From positions 1 to 7,512 of the forward strand of contig CAJQOK010000467.1 of the NCBI GenBank assembly GCA_905479905.1: a stretch of 7,512 nt of DNA, written 5' to 3'. The notes beneath the pieces are model-generated. The model did not search any database and was not told where the DNA came from. It saw nothing but the letters and a program-made list of their open reading frames with translations. The stretch comes from an uncultured Aliterella sp. Lineage in GTDB: Bacteria > Cyanobacteriota > Cyanobacteriia > Cyanobacteriales > Chroococcidiopsidaceae. Below, in pieces: positions 1 through 5,224 of the stretch. The position numbers and the translations under genes are program-made. How positions within the stretch are numbered: the first letter of the stretch is position 1; every line of letters begins with the position of its first letter.

Positions 1-306
1 CTCAAAAGTGATAATTTGTCCGTCTAATTTGGGTAAAAAGCCCTGAATATTTGCGCCAATACCGCGTTTGAAGCTGCGGAAAAATCTTGGATCGTTTTTA
101 CTATCGTAGCCGCGATCGCGTACTTGTTGCCCGATTAATACTTTACCTTCGGCGGCATTTTCTACGTACACGAGGCTAGGAATTAAAGGCGGATTAGTGC
201 CAATTTGCTGAGATAAGCCAGGAATGCTCAGAGTTTCCGATTGTCCAGAAACAGGATTAGTGCGAGTTACACAAGTATTACTTGTCCCAAAGTCGATTGC
301 AAGCAT
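1..306 (-). CDS. Hsp70-family (DnaK-like) protein, N-terminal part only
   Basis: The first 102 residues of an Hsp70-type ATPase are present; the rest lies beyond the left edge. The protein begins MLAIDFGTSNTCV, the phosphate-1 loop of the Hsp70/actin nucleotide-binding fold. It continues with IPSLVYV and VLIGQQVRDRG, which fit the early part of the Hsp70 ATPase domain. The stretch PRFFRSFKRGIG resembles cyanobacterial Hsp70-family proteins that are separate from the canonical DnaK. The ATG is placed directly before the first beta strand, as is usual in the family, but no Shine-Dalgarno sequence precedes it. The gene starts 26 bp after the uvsE stop on the same strand, so it is probably co-transcribed with uvsE. 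Family membership is secure. Which paralog it is, and whether it has a full substrate-binding domain, cannot be seen here. Confidence 0.88.
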   Translation of the reverse strand, partial: MLAIDFGTSNTCVTRTNPVSGQSETLSIPGLSQQIGTNPPLIPSLVYVENAAEGKVLIGQQVRDRGYDSKNDPRFFRSFKRGIGANIQGFLPKLDGQIITFE

Positions 307-332
307 AGATAGCGGTACGACGGAGTTAAAAT

Positions 333-1277
333 TTATTTTCTCATAAGCCATTCGGCTTCTACACGGGCGATCGCTTCCTCTTTAGCTTTTGCTTCAATTT
401 CGATCCAAGGTGCTTCGCGGTATACGCTAGGCATATCAGTAATAAAATCGCTGTGAGTGCGATCGCCAAAACTATTTTGTCCGTTAGAAATATGTACTAA
501 TTGCCAATCTGGGTTAGTCCAAGTTTCTCTAGCTGCATAAAACATTTCAGCTACCGAGGGATCGTCGTAGGTTGTCAAACCTTCGTGGCAAATGTGATGA
601 TGAGCATCAAATACCATCGGTACGCCCGACTTTTTGCATACTTCTAGAATTTCTGCGGAACTATAAGAGTATTCGTCATTTTCAAAGGTTAAGCGATCGC
701 GGATATGCGTTGGTAATTCTGCTAATACTTCGACTAACCTATCTATTCTTTGCGATTTGCCACCGTGAATATTCATTAATGCCCAAGGACTTCGCGGTAA
801 GCCCAGTAAATCAAAGATTTTTGCGTGTCCTTCCAAGATTTTGATGCTATTTGCCAATACTTGCTCAGAATCGGAACTTAAAACCACAAATTGATCGGGA
901 TGAGAAACTAATCTAATACCTAATTGTTGGGCTTTTGCACCAATTAAAGCTAATTGCGCACTCATTGATTCAAGGATTGTTTCGCCTAAATTGTCTTCCC
1001 AATCGCTCATCGGAAACAACCCAGAAGGTAGCCTATAAAGTTTAATTGAGTGTTGCTGACAAAAATCTATAGCTTTATCTAAACGACTGATATTGTCACT
1101 ATAAAGACTTGTGAGCGTAGTTTGGCGTTCAGTTTCGCTTAGTTTTAAATAGCGAGTGCGGGTAATTGTCCGGTAGCGAATCTCTTTGGAAGCCGTGATA
1201 CAGACTAATCCTAAAATTGGCAGATTTCGCGCCTTAAATATTTCTTTTTCTTGATTATCTAGCTGGGCAACAGTCAT
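333..1277 (-). CDS. uvsE: UV damage endonuclease UvsE/UVDE
   Basis: This 314-residue protein matches the UVDE family, TIM-barrel endonucleases that nick DNA 5' to UV photoproducts and start an excision repair route independent of UvrABC. Residues that correspond, by my alignment from memory, to the Thermus metal ligands are present: H126 and Q129 in SHPDQF, H171 in NIHGG, E199 in TFENDE, D224 and H227 in FDAHHH, H262 in VHIS, H275 in THSDF, and E294 in IEAKAKE. Length is normal for the family. The usual Tyr of the LGY motif is Leu24, the loop carrying Thermus His69 appears shortened, and the carboxylated Lys two residues before H262 is Leu260, so this is a divergent subtype. The ATG at 1277 follows an A-rich leader without a clear Shine-Dalgarno sequence. 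The Hsp70-family gene follows closely. HIP1 sites occur in the 3' half. Confidence 0.93.
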   Translation of the reverse strand: MTVAQLDNQEKEIFKARNLPILGLVCITASKEIRYRTITRTRYLKLSETERQTTLTSLYSDNISRLDKAIDFCQQHSIKLYRLPSGLFPMSDWEDNLGETILESMSAQLALIGAKAQQLGIRLVSHPDQFVVLSSDSEQVLANSIKILEGHAKIFDLLGLPRSPWALMNIHGGKSQRIDRLVEVLAELPTHIRDRLTFENDEYSYSSAEILEVCKKSGVPMVFDAHHHICHEGLTTYDDPSVAEMFYAARETWTNPDWQLVHISNGQNSFGDRTHSDFITDMPSVYREAPWIEIEAKAKEEAIARVEAEWLMRK

Positions 1278-1300
1278 GGATTTTCTTTTACTTTTTCTTT

Positions 1301-1329
1301 ATTAAAGCTATTTATCAGTTAACTATTAA
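1301..1329 (-). promoter_or_regulatory. Candidate promoter of uvsE
   Basis: On the minus strand TTAATA (1324-1329, 4 of 6 matches to the sigma-70 -35 consensus) is followed after exactly 17 bp by TTTAAT (1301-1306, 5 of 6 matches to the -10 box). The -10 box lies 23 bp before the uvsE ATG, leaving a short A-rich leader. The region is AT-rich, so chance matches are likely. This is a prediction only. Confidence 0.3.
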
Positions 1330-1401
1330 GTATCTGAAGACATAACTGCCAATCCTGCCGATTAATCTAACTTTCATCTATCTAAAGGCATATCTTATTA
1401 G

Positions 1402-1415
1402 GTAGCTTTTGCTAC
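1402..1415. promoter_or_regulatory. NtcA-type palindrome GTA-N8-TAC
   Basis: The sequence GTAGCTTTTGCTAC fits the NtcA consensus GTA-N8-TAC. It is a perfect 5-bp inverted repeat around TTTT. NtcA is the global nitrogen regulator of cyanobacteria. A TAN3T-type -10 element (TATCCT, 1442-1447) lies 26 bp downstream on the plus strand, slightly further than the usual spacing of roughly 20-24 bp. No gene starts close by; the nearest plus-strand start is at 1684. One or two such matches are expected by chance in a window this size, so the call is weak. It could also be a small hairpin. Confidence 0.2.
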
Positions 1416-1683
1416 TTTTGCAGGTATTTTTTTTGTCAATCTATCCTTTTAGGCAATTAAGCTAAATCCCTAGGATCAGCCCAAATAAGGCATCTTTTGA
1501 ATATCTCGCTATAAAGGCTAATGTACGTATTGTCAATACATCTAAATACTTCTTTAGAGTAATGGCAAACAAAAGAGATATTTCTTAAAGTAAAAATCTA
1601 AGGGTAGACAAAGTGCAAAGTTGTCTGCCTTGTGCAAACAGGGTTATCTAAATCTAAAATCATCTCCAAAAAAGACTAGCGTA

Positions 1684-1911
1684 ATGAATAATCAGCAATC
1701 GTCAGAAGCTACACTATTTTTAGATAACTTAAAAAATGGAATTTGGCTGCTTGGTACTTCGTCTTGGTTATTTGGAATCACTGATAGAAGTATTGCTTGT
1801 CTAGCCGATGGATATTTGTCAGCCGTAGATATAGTGCAGCTTTTTACTGCATCTTTCTTTTTTGTAAGCTGGTTGCTTCTTAAACCCATATCTACTTCAA
1901 ATCAAAATTAG
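1684..1911 (+). CDS. Possible small two-helix membrane protein, function unknown
   Basis: I do not recognise this 75-residue protein. It has a polar N-terminus rich in Asn, Gln and Ser. A hydrophobic stretch follows at about residues 19-32 (rich in Trp, Leu, Gly). A second, stronger one at about 49-66 contains FTASFFFVSWLLL. A short polar tail closes the protein. The pattern suggests a small two-pass inner-membrane or thylakoid protein with a short charged/polar link (TDRS) after the first helix. The ATG at 1684 is chosen because the in-frame TTG at 1621 adds only a polar extension with no membrane or family features. No good Shine-Dalgarno sequence precedes either start. It converges with argJ, and no plus-strand terminator was seen after it. 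It may be a chance reading frame; an intact frame with two plausible helices is the only support. Confidence 0.42.
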   Translation: MNNQQSSEATLFLDNLKNGIWLLGTSSWLFGITDRSIACLADGYLSAVDIVQLFTASFFFVSWLLLKPISTSNQN

Positions 1912-2022
1912 CTGAAGTTCTGATTAGTTTGAACAGTAATTTTGTCAAAACATAAACAAAATAAAACAGCGATTTTCCCATCCCATAACCGATTCGCACC
2001 TTATATCATTACAACAATAGGC

Positions 2023-2050
2023 AAAAAGGCGGAGTCTTTTTTACTTCCGC
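2023..2050 (-). terminator. Rho-independent terminator of argJ
   Basis: Read on the minus strand, GCGGA(A)GT pairs with ACTCCGC to give a 7-bp stem with one bulged A and an A-rich 7-base loop. The stem is followed by CTTTTT. It lies about 30 bp beyond the argJ stop codon. On the plus strand there is no T run after the stem, so it serves argJ and not the small convergent gene. Confidence 0.7.
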
Positions 2051-2079
2051 AAGCAGCGATTTAAGATAGATTGGCGCGC

Positions 2080-3417
2080 TTAAGTAGTGTATTCGGCATT
2101 AATTTTTACGTAATCATAGCTGAGATCGCAACCCCAAGCCGTACCTGTTCCCGAACCATTGCCAATGCTGACAGAGATTAAAATTGTGTCATCTTTTAAA
2201 TAACGACTAGCAGCGCTGCGTTCAAAAGGTACAGATTCACCATCATCAACTAATAATAAATCGTTACTACTATTGACACTAACTTTTCCCTGGGGAACAA
2301 CACTACTTGCTTTTTGTTTCATATAGTTACTCGCTGCTACGCGATCAAAAGCTAGAGGTTGACCATTTTCCATTAGTAAAAAATCCCCTAACATAATCCG
2401 TAAGTTCTCTTGTTCAAAAGGGACACCAGCGCGCCCTGCCGCCGCCGCTATTCTGCCCCAATTAGGATCGCGTCCAAAAACGGCAGATTTGAATAAAGCA
2501 GAGCCGACAATAGTTTTAGCAACTTGCCTAGCTGCTTTTTCATCGGTAGCGCCAGAAACTTGCACCTCAATCAAACAAGTAGCACCTTCACCATCACGAG
2601 CGATCGCTTTTGCCAAATGCTGACAGACAGCCGTTAACATTGCCTCTAACTTTTCCGCCTCTGCGTTCATTTCTGTAATTGCCGGAGTGCGAGATTGTCC
2701 ATTGGCTAAGGCAATGAGGGAATCATTGGTACTCGTATCGCCATCAACAGTAATTTGGTTAAAACTTTTATCTGCTGCGCGGCTTAACATTTGTTGCCAC
2801 AAAGCCGGAGAAACCACCGCGTCGCAAGTTACAAAAGCTAGGAGTGTAGCCATATTGGGGTGAATCATTCCCGACCCTTTACAGATGCCGCCAATGCGTA
2901 CCGGGCGATCGCTAAACGTAGTTTCTAAAGCAATAGATTTTGTCACTAAATCCGTAGTAACAATCGCACTAGCTGCCGCATCACTGCCAGTATCAGAAGC
3001 CGCCGCCACGAGTTGAGGAATGCCCGATCGCATAGCTTCCATTTTGATTTGTTGCCCAATTACCCCGGTAGAAGCGAGTAAAACTGATTCTGAAGGAATA
3101 CCAAAAGCTTGACCTAACAGCATGGCACTTTCAAGAGCATTTAGCCAGCCTTGAGAACCCGTAGCGGCGTTTGCTTGTCCAGCATTACAGAGAATGGCAC
3201 GAGCGCTAGGTTTAGCTTGTAGTAGCTGACGGCAGTAGTCTACACAGGCAGCACGGACTTGAGACGTAGTAAAGACACCTGCTGCGATCGCATCTACATC
3301 AGATAAAATTAGCGCCAAATCTGGCAAACCCGAAGGTTTCAGGCCTGCTTTTATTCCTGCCGCCCGGTAGCCTTTAGGTGCAGTTATGCCCCCGCTAATT
3401 TCATGCCAGTCTGCCAT
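2080..3417 (-). CDS. argJ: ArgJ: glutamate N-acetyltransferase / amino-acid N-acetyltransferase
   Basis: ArgJ moves the acetyl group from N-acetylornithine to glutamate in the cyclic arginine pathway; bifunctional forms also use acetyl-CoA. The protein has 445 residues. The self-cleavage motif is clear: HPNMATLLAFV places cleavage between A190 and T191, with T191 becoming the nucleophile of the beta chain. Also typical are ASTGVIG (115-121), KGSGMI (180-185), VDGDTSTND (224-232), FGRDPNWGRI (314-323) and the C-terminal end TAWGCDLSYDYVKINAEYTT. The family is usually about 400-415 residues; the excess comes from a second copy of a 24-residue segment in the C-terminal domain (344-367 and 385-408, 11 of 24 identical). 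The ATG at 3417 is preferred over an in-frame GTG six codons upstream because AGGGA sits 7 bp before it and the GTG would overlap that site. It is a single gene with its own promoter and terminator. Confidence 0.96.
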   Translation of the reverse strand: MADWHEISGGITAPKGYRAAGIKAGLKPSGLPDLALILSDVDAIAAGVFTTSQVRAACVDYCRQLLQAKPSARAILCNAGQANAATGSQGWLNALESAMLLGQAFGIPSESVLLASTGVIGQQIKMEAMRSGIPQLVAAASDTGSDAAASAIVTTDLVTKSIALETTFSDRPVRIGGICKGSGMIHPNMATLLAFVTCDAVVSPALWQQMLSRAADKSFNQITVDGDTSTNDSLIALANGQSRTPAITEMNAEAEKLEAMLTAVCQHLAKAIARDGEGATCLIEVQVSGATDEKAARQVAKTIVGSALFKSAVFGRDPNWGRIAAAAGRAGVPFEQENLRIMLGDFLLMENGQPLAFDRVAASNYMKQKASSVVPQGKVSVNSSNDLLLVDDGESVPFERSAASRYLKDDTILISVSIGNGSGTGTAWGCDLSYDYVKINAEYTT

Positions 3418-3438
3418 TATCTTTTCCCTGTACACTCG
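3418..3438 (-). promoter_or_regulatory. Shine-Dalgarno site deciding the argJ start
   Basis: The minus strand reads AGGGAAAAGATA directly before the ATG at 3417, placing AGGGA 7 bp from the start codon. An upstream in-frame GTG overlaps this region and has no comparable site, so the ATG is the better start. Confidence 0.6.
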
Positions 3439-3449
3439 TTTAGCTTGGC

Positions 3450-3478
3450 ATTATAGCTCTTGTAGAGAGACTTGCGAT
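3450..3478 (-). promoter_or_regulatory. Candidate argJ promoter with perfect -10 box
   Basis: The minus strand carries a perfect TATAAT at 3450-3455, 32 bp before the argJ ATG. The hexamer 17 bp upstream (ATCGCA) matches the -35 consensus at only 3 positions. It overlaps a 12-bp palindrome, TTGCGATCGCAA (3472-3483), that contains a HIP1 octamer. The -10 box is good; the -35 box is weak. Confidence 0.5.
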
Positions 3479-3540
3479 CGCAACCCAATAGAAAGCCGCT
3501 TGCCGAAATCTACTCCACTCACCGACAAGACCCTTTTGCA

Positions 3541-3600
3541 GGGGGTTTGGGGGAGGCAACTCGTCCCCCAATGGGGGGTTTGGGGGGCAGACCCCCCAAG
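3541..3600. repeat. G/C-run tandem palindromic repeat, two hairpins
   Basis: Two degenerate units start 33 bp apart, each beginning GGGGGTTTGGGGG. In unit one TTGGGGGA (3547-3554) pairs with TCCCCCAA (3564-3571) around a 9-base loop. In unit two TTGGGGGG (3580-3587) pairs with CCCCCCAA (3592-3599) around CAGA. The C run of unit one can instead pair with the first G run of unit two, so the structures compete. Four G runs of 5-6 on the plus strand also allow a G-quadruplex. It sits between divergent genes, so it is not an ordinary terminator for either. Similar G/C-run repeats occur dispersed in some cyanobacterial genomes, from memory; copy number here is unknown. Confidence 0.75.
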
Positions 3601-3683
3601 TCTTGGTTTTTCTTACAGTAAGCTTGAACTGCGTAAGGTTTATAGATTCTAGAATAGGAAATGTACTTAAAACACATATTTAC

Positions 3684-4100
3684 ATGACTTATTACGTCAT
3701 CTACGACGGCAACTGCAACCTCTGTACAAATTTAGTCCAAATTCTCGAAACAATAGATCAGGGTAAATTATTTCAATACGCACCAATGCAAGCAGAAGAC
3801 ACACTCAAGCGTTGGGATATTACACCTAACAATTGCGAATTAGGGATGATTGTCATTGATGCCAGCGCCCCCGAAAGACGTTGGCAAGGCAGCGCCGCCG
3901 CCGAAAAAATTGGGGAATTATTGCCATTGGGGGGAGTATTTGTCACCGCTTACCGACTTTTACCAGGATTAAAGTGGGCAGGCGATCGCATTTACGAACA
4001 AATCCGCGACAATCGTTACAGTTGGTTTGGTAAACGTAACACTACCTACAATTCAGCTTACGGCGTTGATTGCGGCTGTAGCCCTAGTAAAAAACTTTAA
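3684..4100 (+). CDS. DCC-family (DUF393) putative thiol-disulfide oxidoreductase
   Basis: This 138-residue protein begins MTYYVIYDGNCNLC, the signature of the DCC (DUF393) family, named after its Asp-x-x-Cys-x-x-Cys motif (D8, C11 and C14). The fold is predicted to be thioredoxin-like, and a role in thiol-disulfide exchange is inferred for the family but not well proven. Later family features include a strand near MIVIDA (55-60), a helical region around FVTAYRLLPGLKWAGDRIY (86-104) and NRYSWFGKR (110-118). A CGC pair at 130-132 near the C-terminus could be a second redox site. The ATG at 3684 is chosen because it starts the first beta strand; the frame is open back to a TTG at 3603 but that part has no family features. 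No Shine-Dalgarno site is evident. It ends overlapping the convergent neighbour by 4 bp. Confidence 0.85.
   Translation: MTYYVIYDGNCNLCTNLVQILETIDQGKLFQYAPMQAEDTLKRWDITPNNCELGMIVIDASAPERRWQGSAAAEKIGELLPLGGVFVTAYRLLPGLKWAGDRIYEQIRDNRYSWFGKRNTTYNSAYGVDCGCSPSKKL
4097..4100. other. Shared TTAA stop of two convergent genes
   Basis: The palindrome TTAA supplies TAA to the plus-strand DCC gene (4098-4100) and TAA to the minus-strand gene (4097-4099). The coding regions therefore overlap by four bases and leave no room for separate terminators between them. Confidence 0.9.
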
Positions 4101-4516
4101 TTATTAAATACTTCAATAATCTGCCGACAAAATTGTTTTAATTGGGCGCTGGCTTCGGGTTTAGGTTGAGTTTCACCTTCACAGCGCCAGTCTTCCACCG
4201 TAGAAAGCCGCCATTGTTTGCCTCGATGATCGAAACCCGCCGCTTCTACGCCAATGCAAGAAACTTGATTATTTATTGGATCTTCATAAAACCGAATTTG
4301 AATTAAAATGCTACGACTTTGAAACAACTTACTTCTACCAGGGAAATGCAAGCCAATATCAATCGAATCTGGATCGATTAATTCCCTAGTTTCTGGATCA
4401 TTGTGCCAAGGTTTGAGATCCGACTTGATTTCGGGAAATTCACTTTTAAACAAATTGACAACGGTGGCAATTTTACTTGTAAGTTCTAGGTTTGTTGCCG
4501 CCTCTGCTGCATTCAC
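4097..4516 (-). CDS. Conserved-looking hypothetical protein, 139 residues
   Basis: I cannot assign a function. The protein is soluble, with no signal peptide or membrane segment. A helical N-terminus (about 1-28) leads into EFPEIKSDLKPWHNDPETRELIDPDSIDIGLHFPGRS (25-61), which is rich in Asp, Pro and Trp. A probable beta-sheet core follows (about 68-108, ILIQIRF, SCIGVEAAGFD). WRLSTVEDWRCEG and a C-terminal helix (about 122-137) end the protein. I believe similar proteins occur across cyanobacteria, but I cannot name a family. The start is GTG at 4516, because AGGAG lies 10 bp upstream and no in-frame ATG is near; the ATG at 4512 is out of frame. A possible promoter lies at 4569-4597. The stop overlaps that of the DCC gene. 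Confidence 0.8.
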   Translation of the reverse strand: MNAAEAATNLELTSKIATVVNLFKSEFPEIKSDLKPWHNDPETRELIDPDSIDIGLHFPGRSKLFQSRSILIQIRFYEDPINNQVSCIGVEAAGFDHRGKQWRLSTVEDWRCEGETQPKPEASAQLKQFCRQIIEVFNN

Positions 4517-4531
4517 AAGAAAAACACTCCT
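4517..4531 (-). promoter_or_regulatory. Shine-Dalgarno site supporting a GTG start
   Basis: On the minus strand AGGAG is followed by ten bases, TGTTTTTCTT, and then GTG at 4516. The spacing is slightly long but the site is strong, and it supports GTG as the start of the 139-residue gene. Confidence 0.55.
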
Positions 4532-4568
4532 GGGGCTAGGGTGTAGTGGGGATATACTCGCCAGAAAG

Positions 4569-4597
4569 ATTACGGCGATTGTGTTTCAGCTTATCAA
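4569..4597 (-). promoter_or_regulatory. Candidate promoter of the 139-residue gene
   Basis: On the minus strand TTGATA (4592-4597, 5 of 6 to consensus) is followed after 17 bp by CGTAAT (4569-4574, 4 of 6). It lies about 50 bp before the GTG start. This is a prediction from consensus only. Confidence 0.3.
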
Positions 4598-4601
4598 ACT
4601 T

Positions 4602-4652
4602 TAGAGAAATTGGGCGGCGATTAATGCTAACTTCAATCGGTCAATTTCTCTA
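4602..4652. repeat. Perfect 11-bp inverted repeat with inner stem
   Basis: TAGAGAAATTG (4602-4612) is the exact reverse complement of CAATTTCTCTA (4642-4652). Inside, CGATT (4618-4622) can pair with AATCG (4635-4639), giving a two-part hairpin with a 12-base loop and a small internal bulge. No T run follows on either strand, so it is not a standard terminator. It lies between the divergent 139-residue gene and psbQ, about 90 bp before psbQ. It could be a regulator site, a 5' leader structure or a remnant of a small mobile palindrome. Confidence 0.6.
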
Positions 4653-4675
4653 GGGATTTGCAACACTACCTTTGT

Positions 4676-4706
4676 TTGGCGATTAAGCTCCTTCGCGATC
4701 TAAAAT
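4676..4706 (+). promoter_or_regulatory. Weak candidate psbQ promoter
   Basis: TAAAAT (4701-4706) matches the -10 consensus at 5 of 6 positions and lies 34 bp before the psbQ ATG. The only -35-like hexamer, TTGGCG (4676-4681), is 19 bp upstream and poor. A small hairpin, CTGTT/AACAG around CGCT (4711-4724), would fall in the leader. Confidence 0.28.
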
Positions 4707-4740
4707 GACACTGTTCGCTAACAGATAAAAAATTTAGGTT

Positions 4741-5208
4741 ATGGTGCGTTCTCGGTCGATTTTGTCATTAATTCTGGCTATGGTGGCAGTATTTTTAATT
4801 AGTTGTAGTAGTCCTACAGTGGCTAAAGCCCCGCCAACTTATACCCCGGCTCAAATCGAGCAAATTAAAGAATATGCCCCTACTCTACTCGCTTTGCGCG
4901 ATCGCATGAGTGAAATTCCCGTCCTCATTCAACGGCGAGATTGGATTGGAGTCAGGAATTTTATTCACGGCCCCTTGGGTGAATTGCGGTTAAAAATGAC
5001 TTATATAACCCGCAACTTGCTTCCTACAGACCAAACAAAAGCGCGGGAAATTACGCGAGAATTGTTTGATGACTTAGTAAAAGTCAAGCAATCCATTGAA
5101 GAAAATAGCACTACTGGAGCAATACGCAATTACCAAACTGCCTTTGCAGATATCAATAAATTTATAGATTTAGTTCCAAAGCAAGCTCTACCTTCTCCTG
5201 TCGAGTAA
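4741..5208 (+). CDS. psbQ: PsbQ (CyanoQ) photosystem II lipoprotein
   Basis: This 155-residue protein is the cyanobacterial PsbQ, an extrinsic lumenal subunit that helps stabilise photosystem II and its oxygen-evolving centre. It opens with a basic n-region (MVRSRS), a hydrophobic stretch (7-20) and the lipobox LISC, giving lipidation at C22 and anchoring to the thylakoid membrane. The mature part is a helical bundle beginning near YTPAQIEQIKEYAPTL. It includes the family hallmark RDWIGVRNFIHGPLGELRLKM (about 66-86), then LLPTDQTKARE, a central helix (ITRELFDDLVKVKQSIEE) and a final helix with NYQTAFADINKFIDLVP. Length fits the family (about 150). The ATG is the natural start of the signal peptide, although AGG only 2-4 bp upstream is too close to be a good Shine-Dalgarno site. 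A strong terminator follows within 25 bp, so it is probably transcribed alone. Confidence 0.95.
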   Translation: MVRSRSILSLILAMVAVFLISCSSPTVAKAPPTYTPAQIEQIKEYAPTLLALRDRMSEIPVLIQRRDWIGVRNFIHGPLGELRLKMTYITRNLLPTDQTKAREITRELFDDLVKVKQSIEENSTTGAIRNYQTAFADINKFIDLVPKQALPSPVE

Positions 5209-5224
5209 AGAAGTTTCACCCCTG

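Larger units (their letters stand above)
1278..1683. other. AT-rich intergenic region between divergent uvsE and small ORF
   Basis: This gap of about 400 bp holds no convincing coding region. It contains the candidate uvsE promoter, the NtcA-type palindrome at 1402-1415, and a 13-bp palindrome at 1527-1539 (arms GTATTG and CAATAC around one T). It has no HIP1 site and many A/T runs. Nothing else was recognised. The small gene downstream has no clear promoter here. Confidence 0.6.

Noticed and set aside
572..844. Plus-strand reading frame of 90 codons
   Set aside because: It lies wholly inside uvsE on the opposite strand, and its product has no recognisable features.
1692..1889. Minus-strand reading frame opposite the small membrane protein
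   Set aside because: Its product is polar with no recognisable pattern; the plus-strand frame gives plausible membrane helices instead.
2194..2388. Frameshift or assembly error as the cause of the long ArgJ C-terminus
   Set aside because: The frame is continuous, and the two segments differ at many bases, unlike a mis-assembled copy.
3541..3600. CRISPR repeat or rho-independent terminator
   Set aside because: There are only two degenerate units, no spacers, no T run after the hairpins, and the flanking genes start rather than end here.
3386..3652. Plus-strand reading frame of 88 codons covering the argJ start and the G/C-run repeat
   Set aside because: It overlaps the argJ start and promoter and translates the low-complexity repeat; no family features.
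3646..3655. Palindrome ATTCTAGAAT with a possible -10 box (TAGAAT) for the DCC gene
   Set aside because: A 10-bp palindrome is expected several times in a window of this size, and no matching -35 box was found at normal spacing.
3603..3683. N-terminal extension of the DCC protein to a TTG
   Set aside because: The DCC domain begins directly at the ATG at 3684; the extension overlaps probable promoter sequence.
4401..4604. Plus-strand reading frame of 67 codons
   Set aside because: It is mostly antisense to the GTG-started 139-residue gene and has no family features.
4711..4724. Small hairpin CTGTT/AACAG in the psbQ leader
   Set aside because: A 5-bp AT-rich stem is weak and common by chance; noted only with the promoter.
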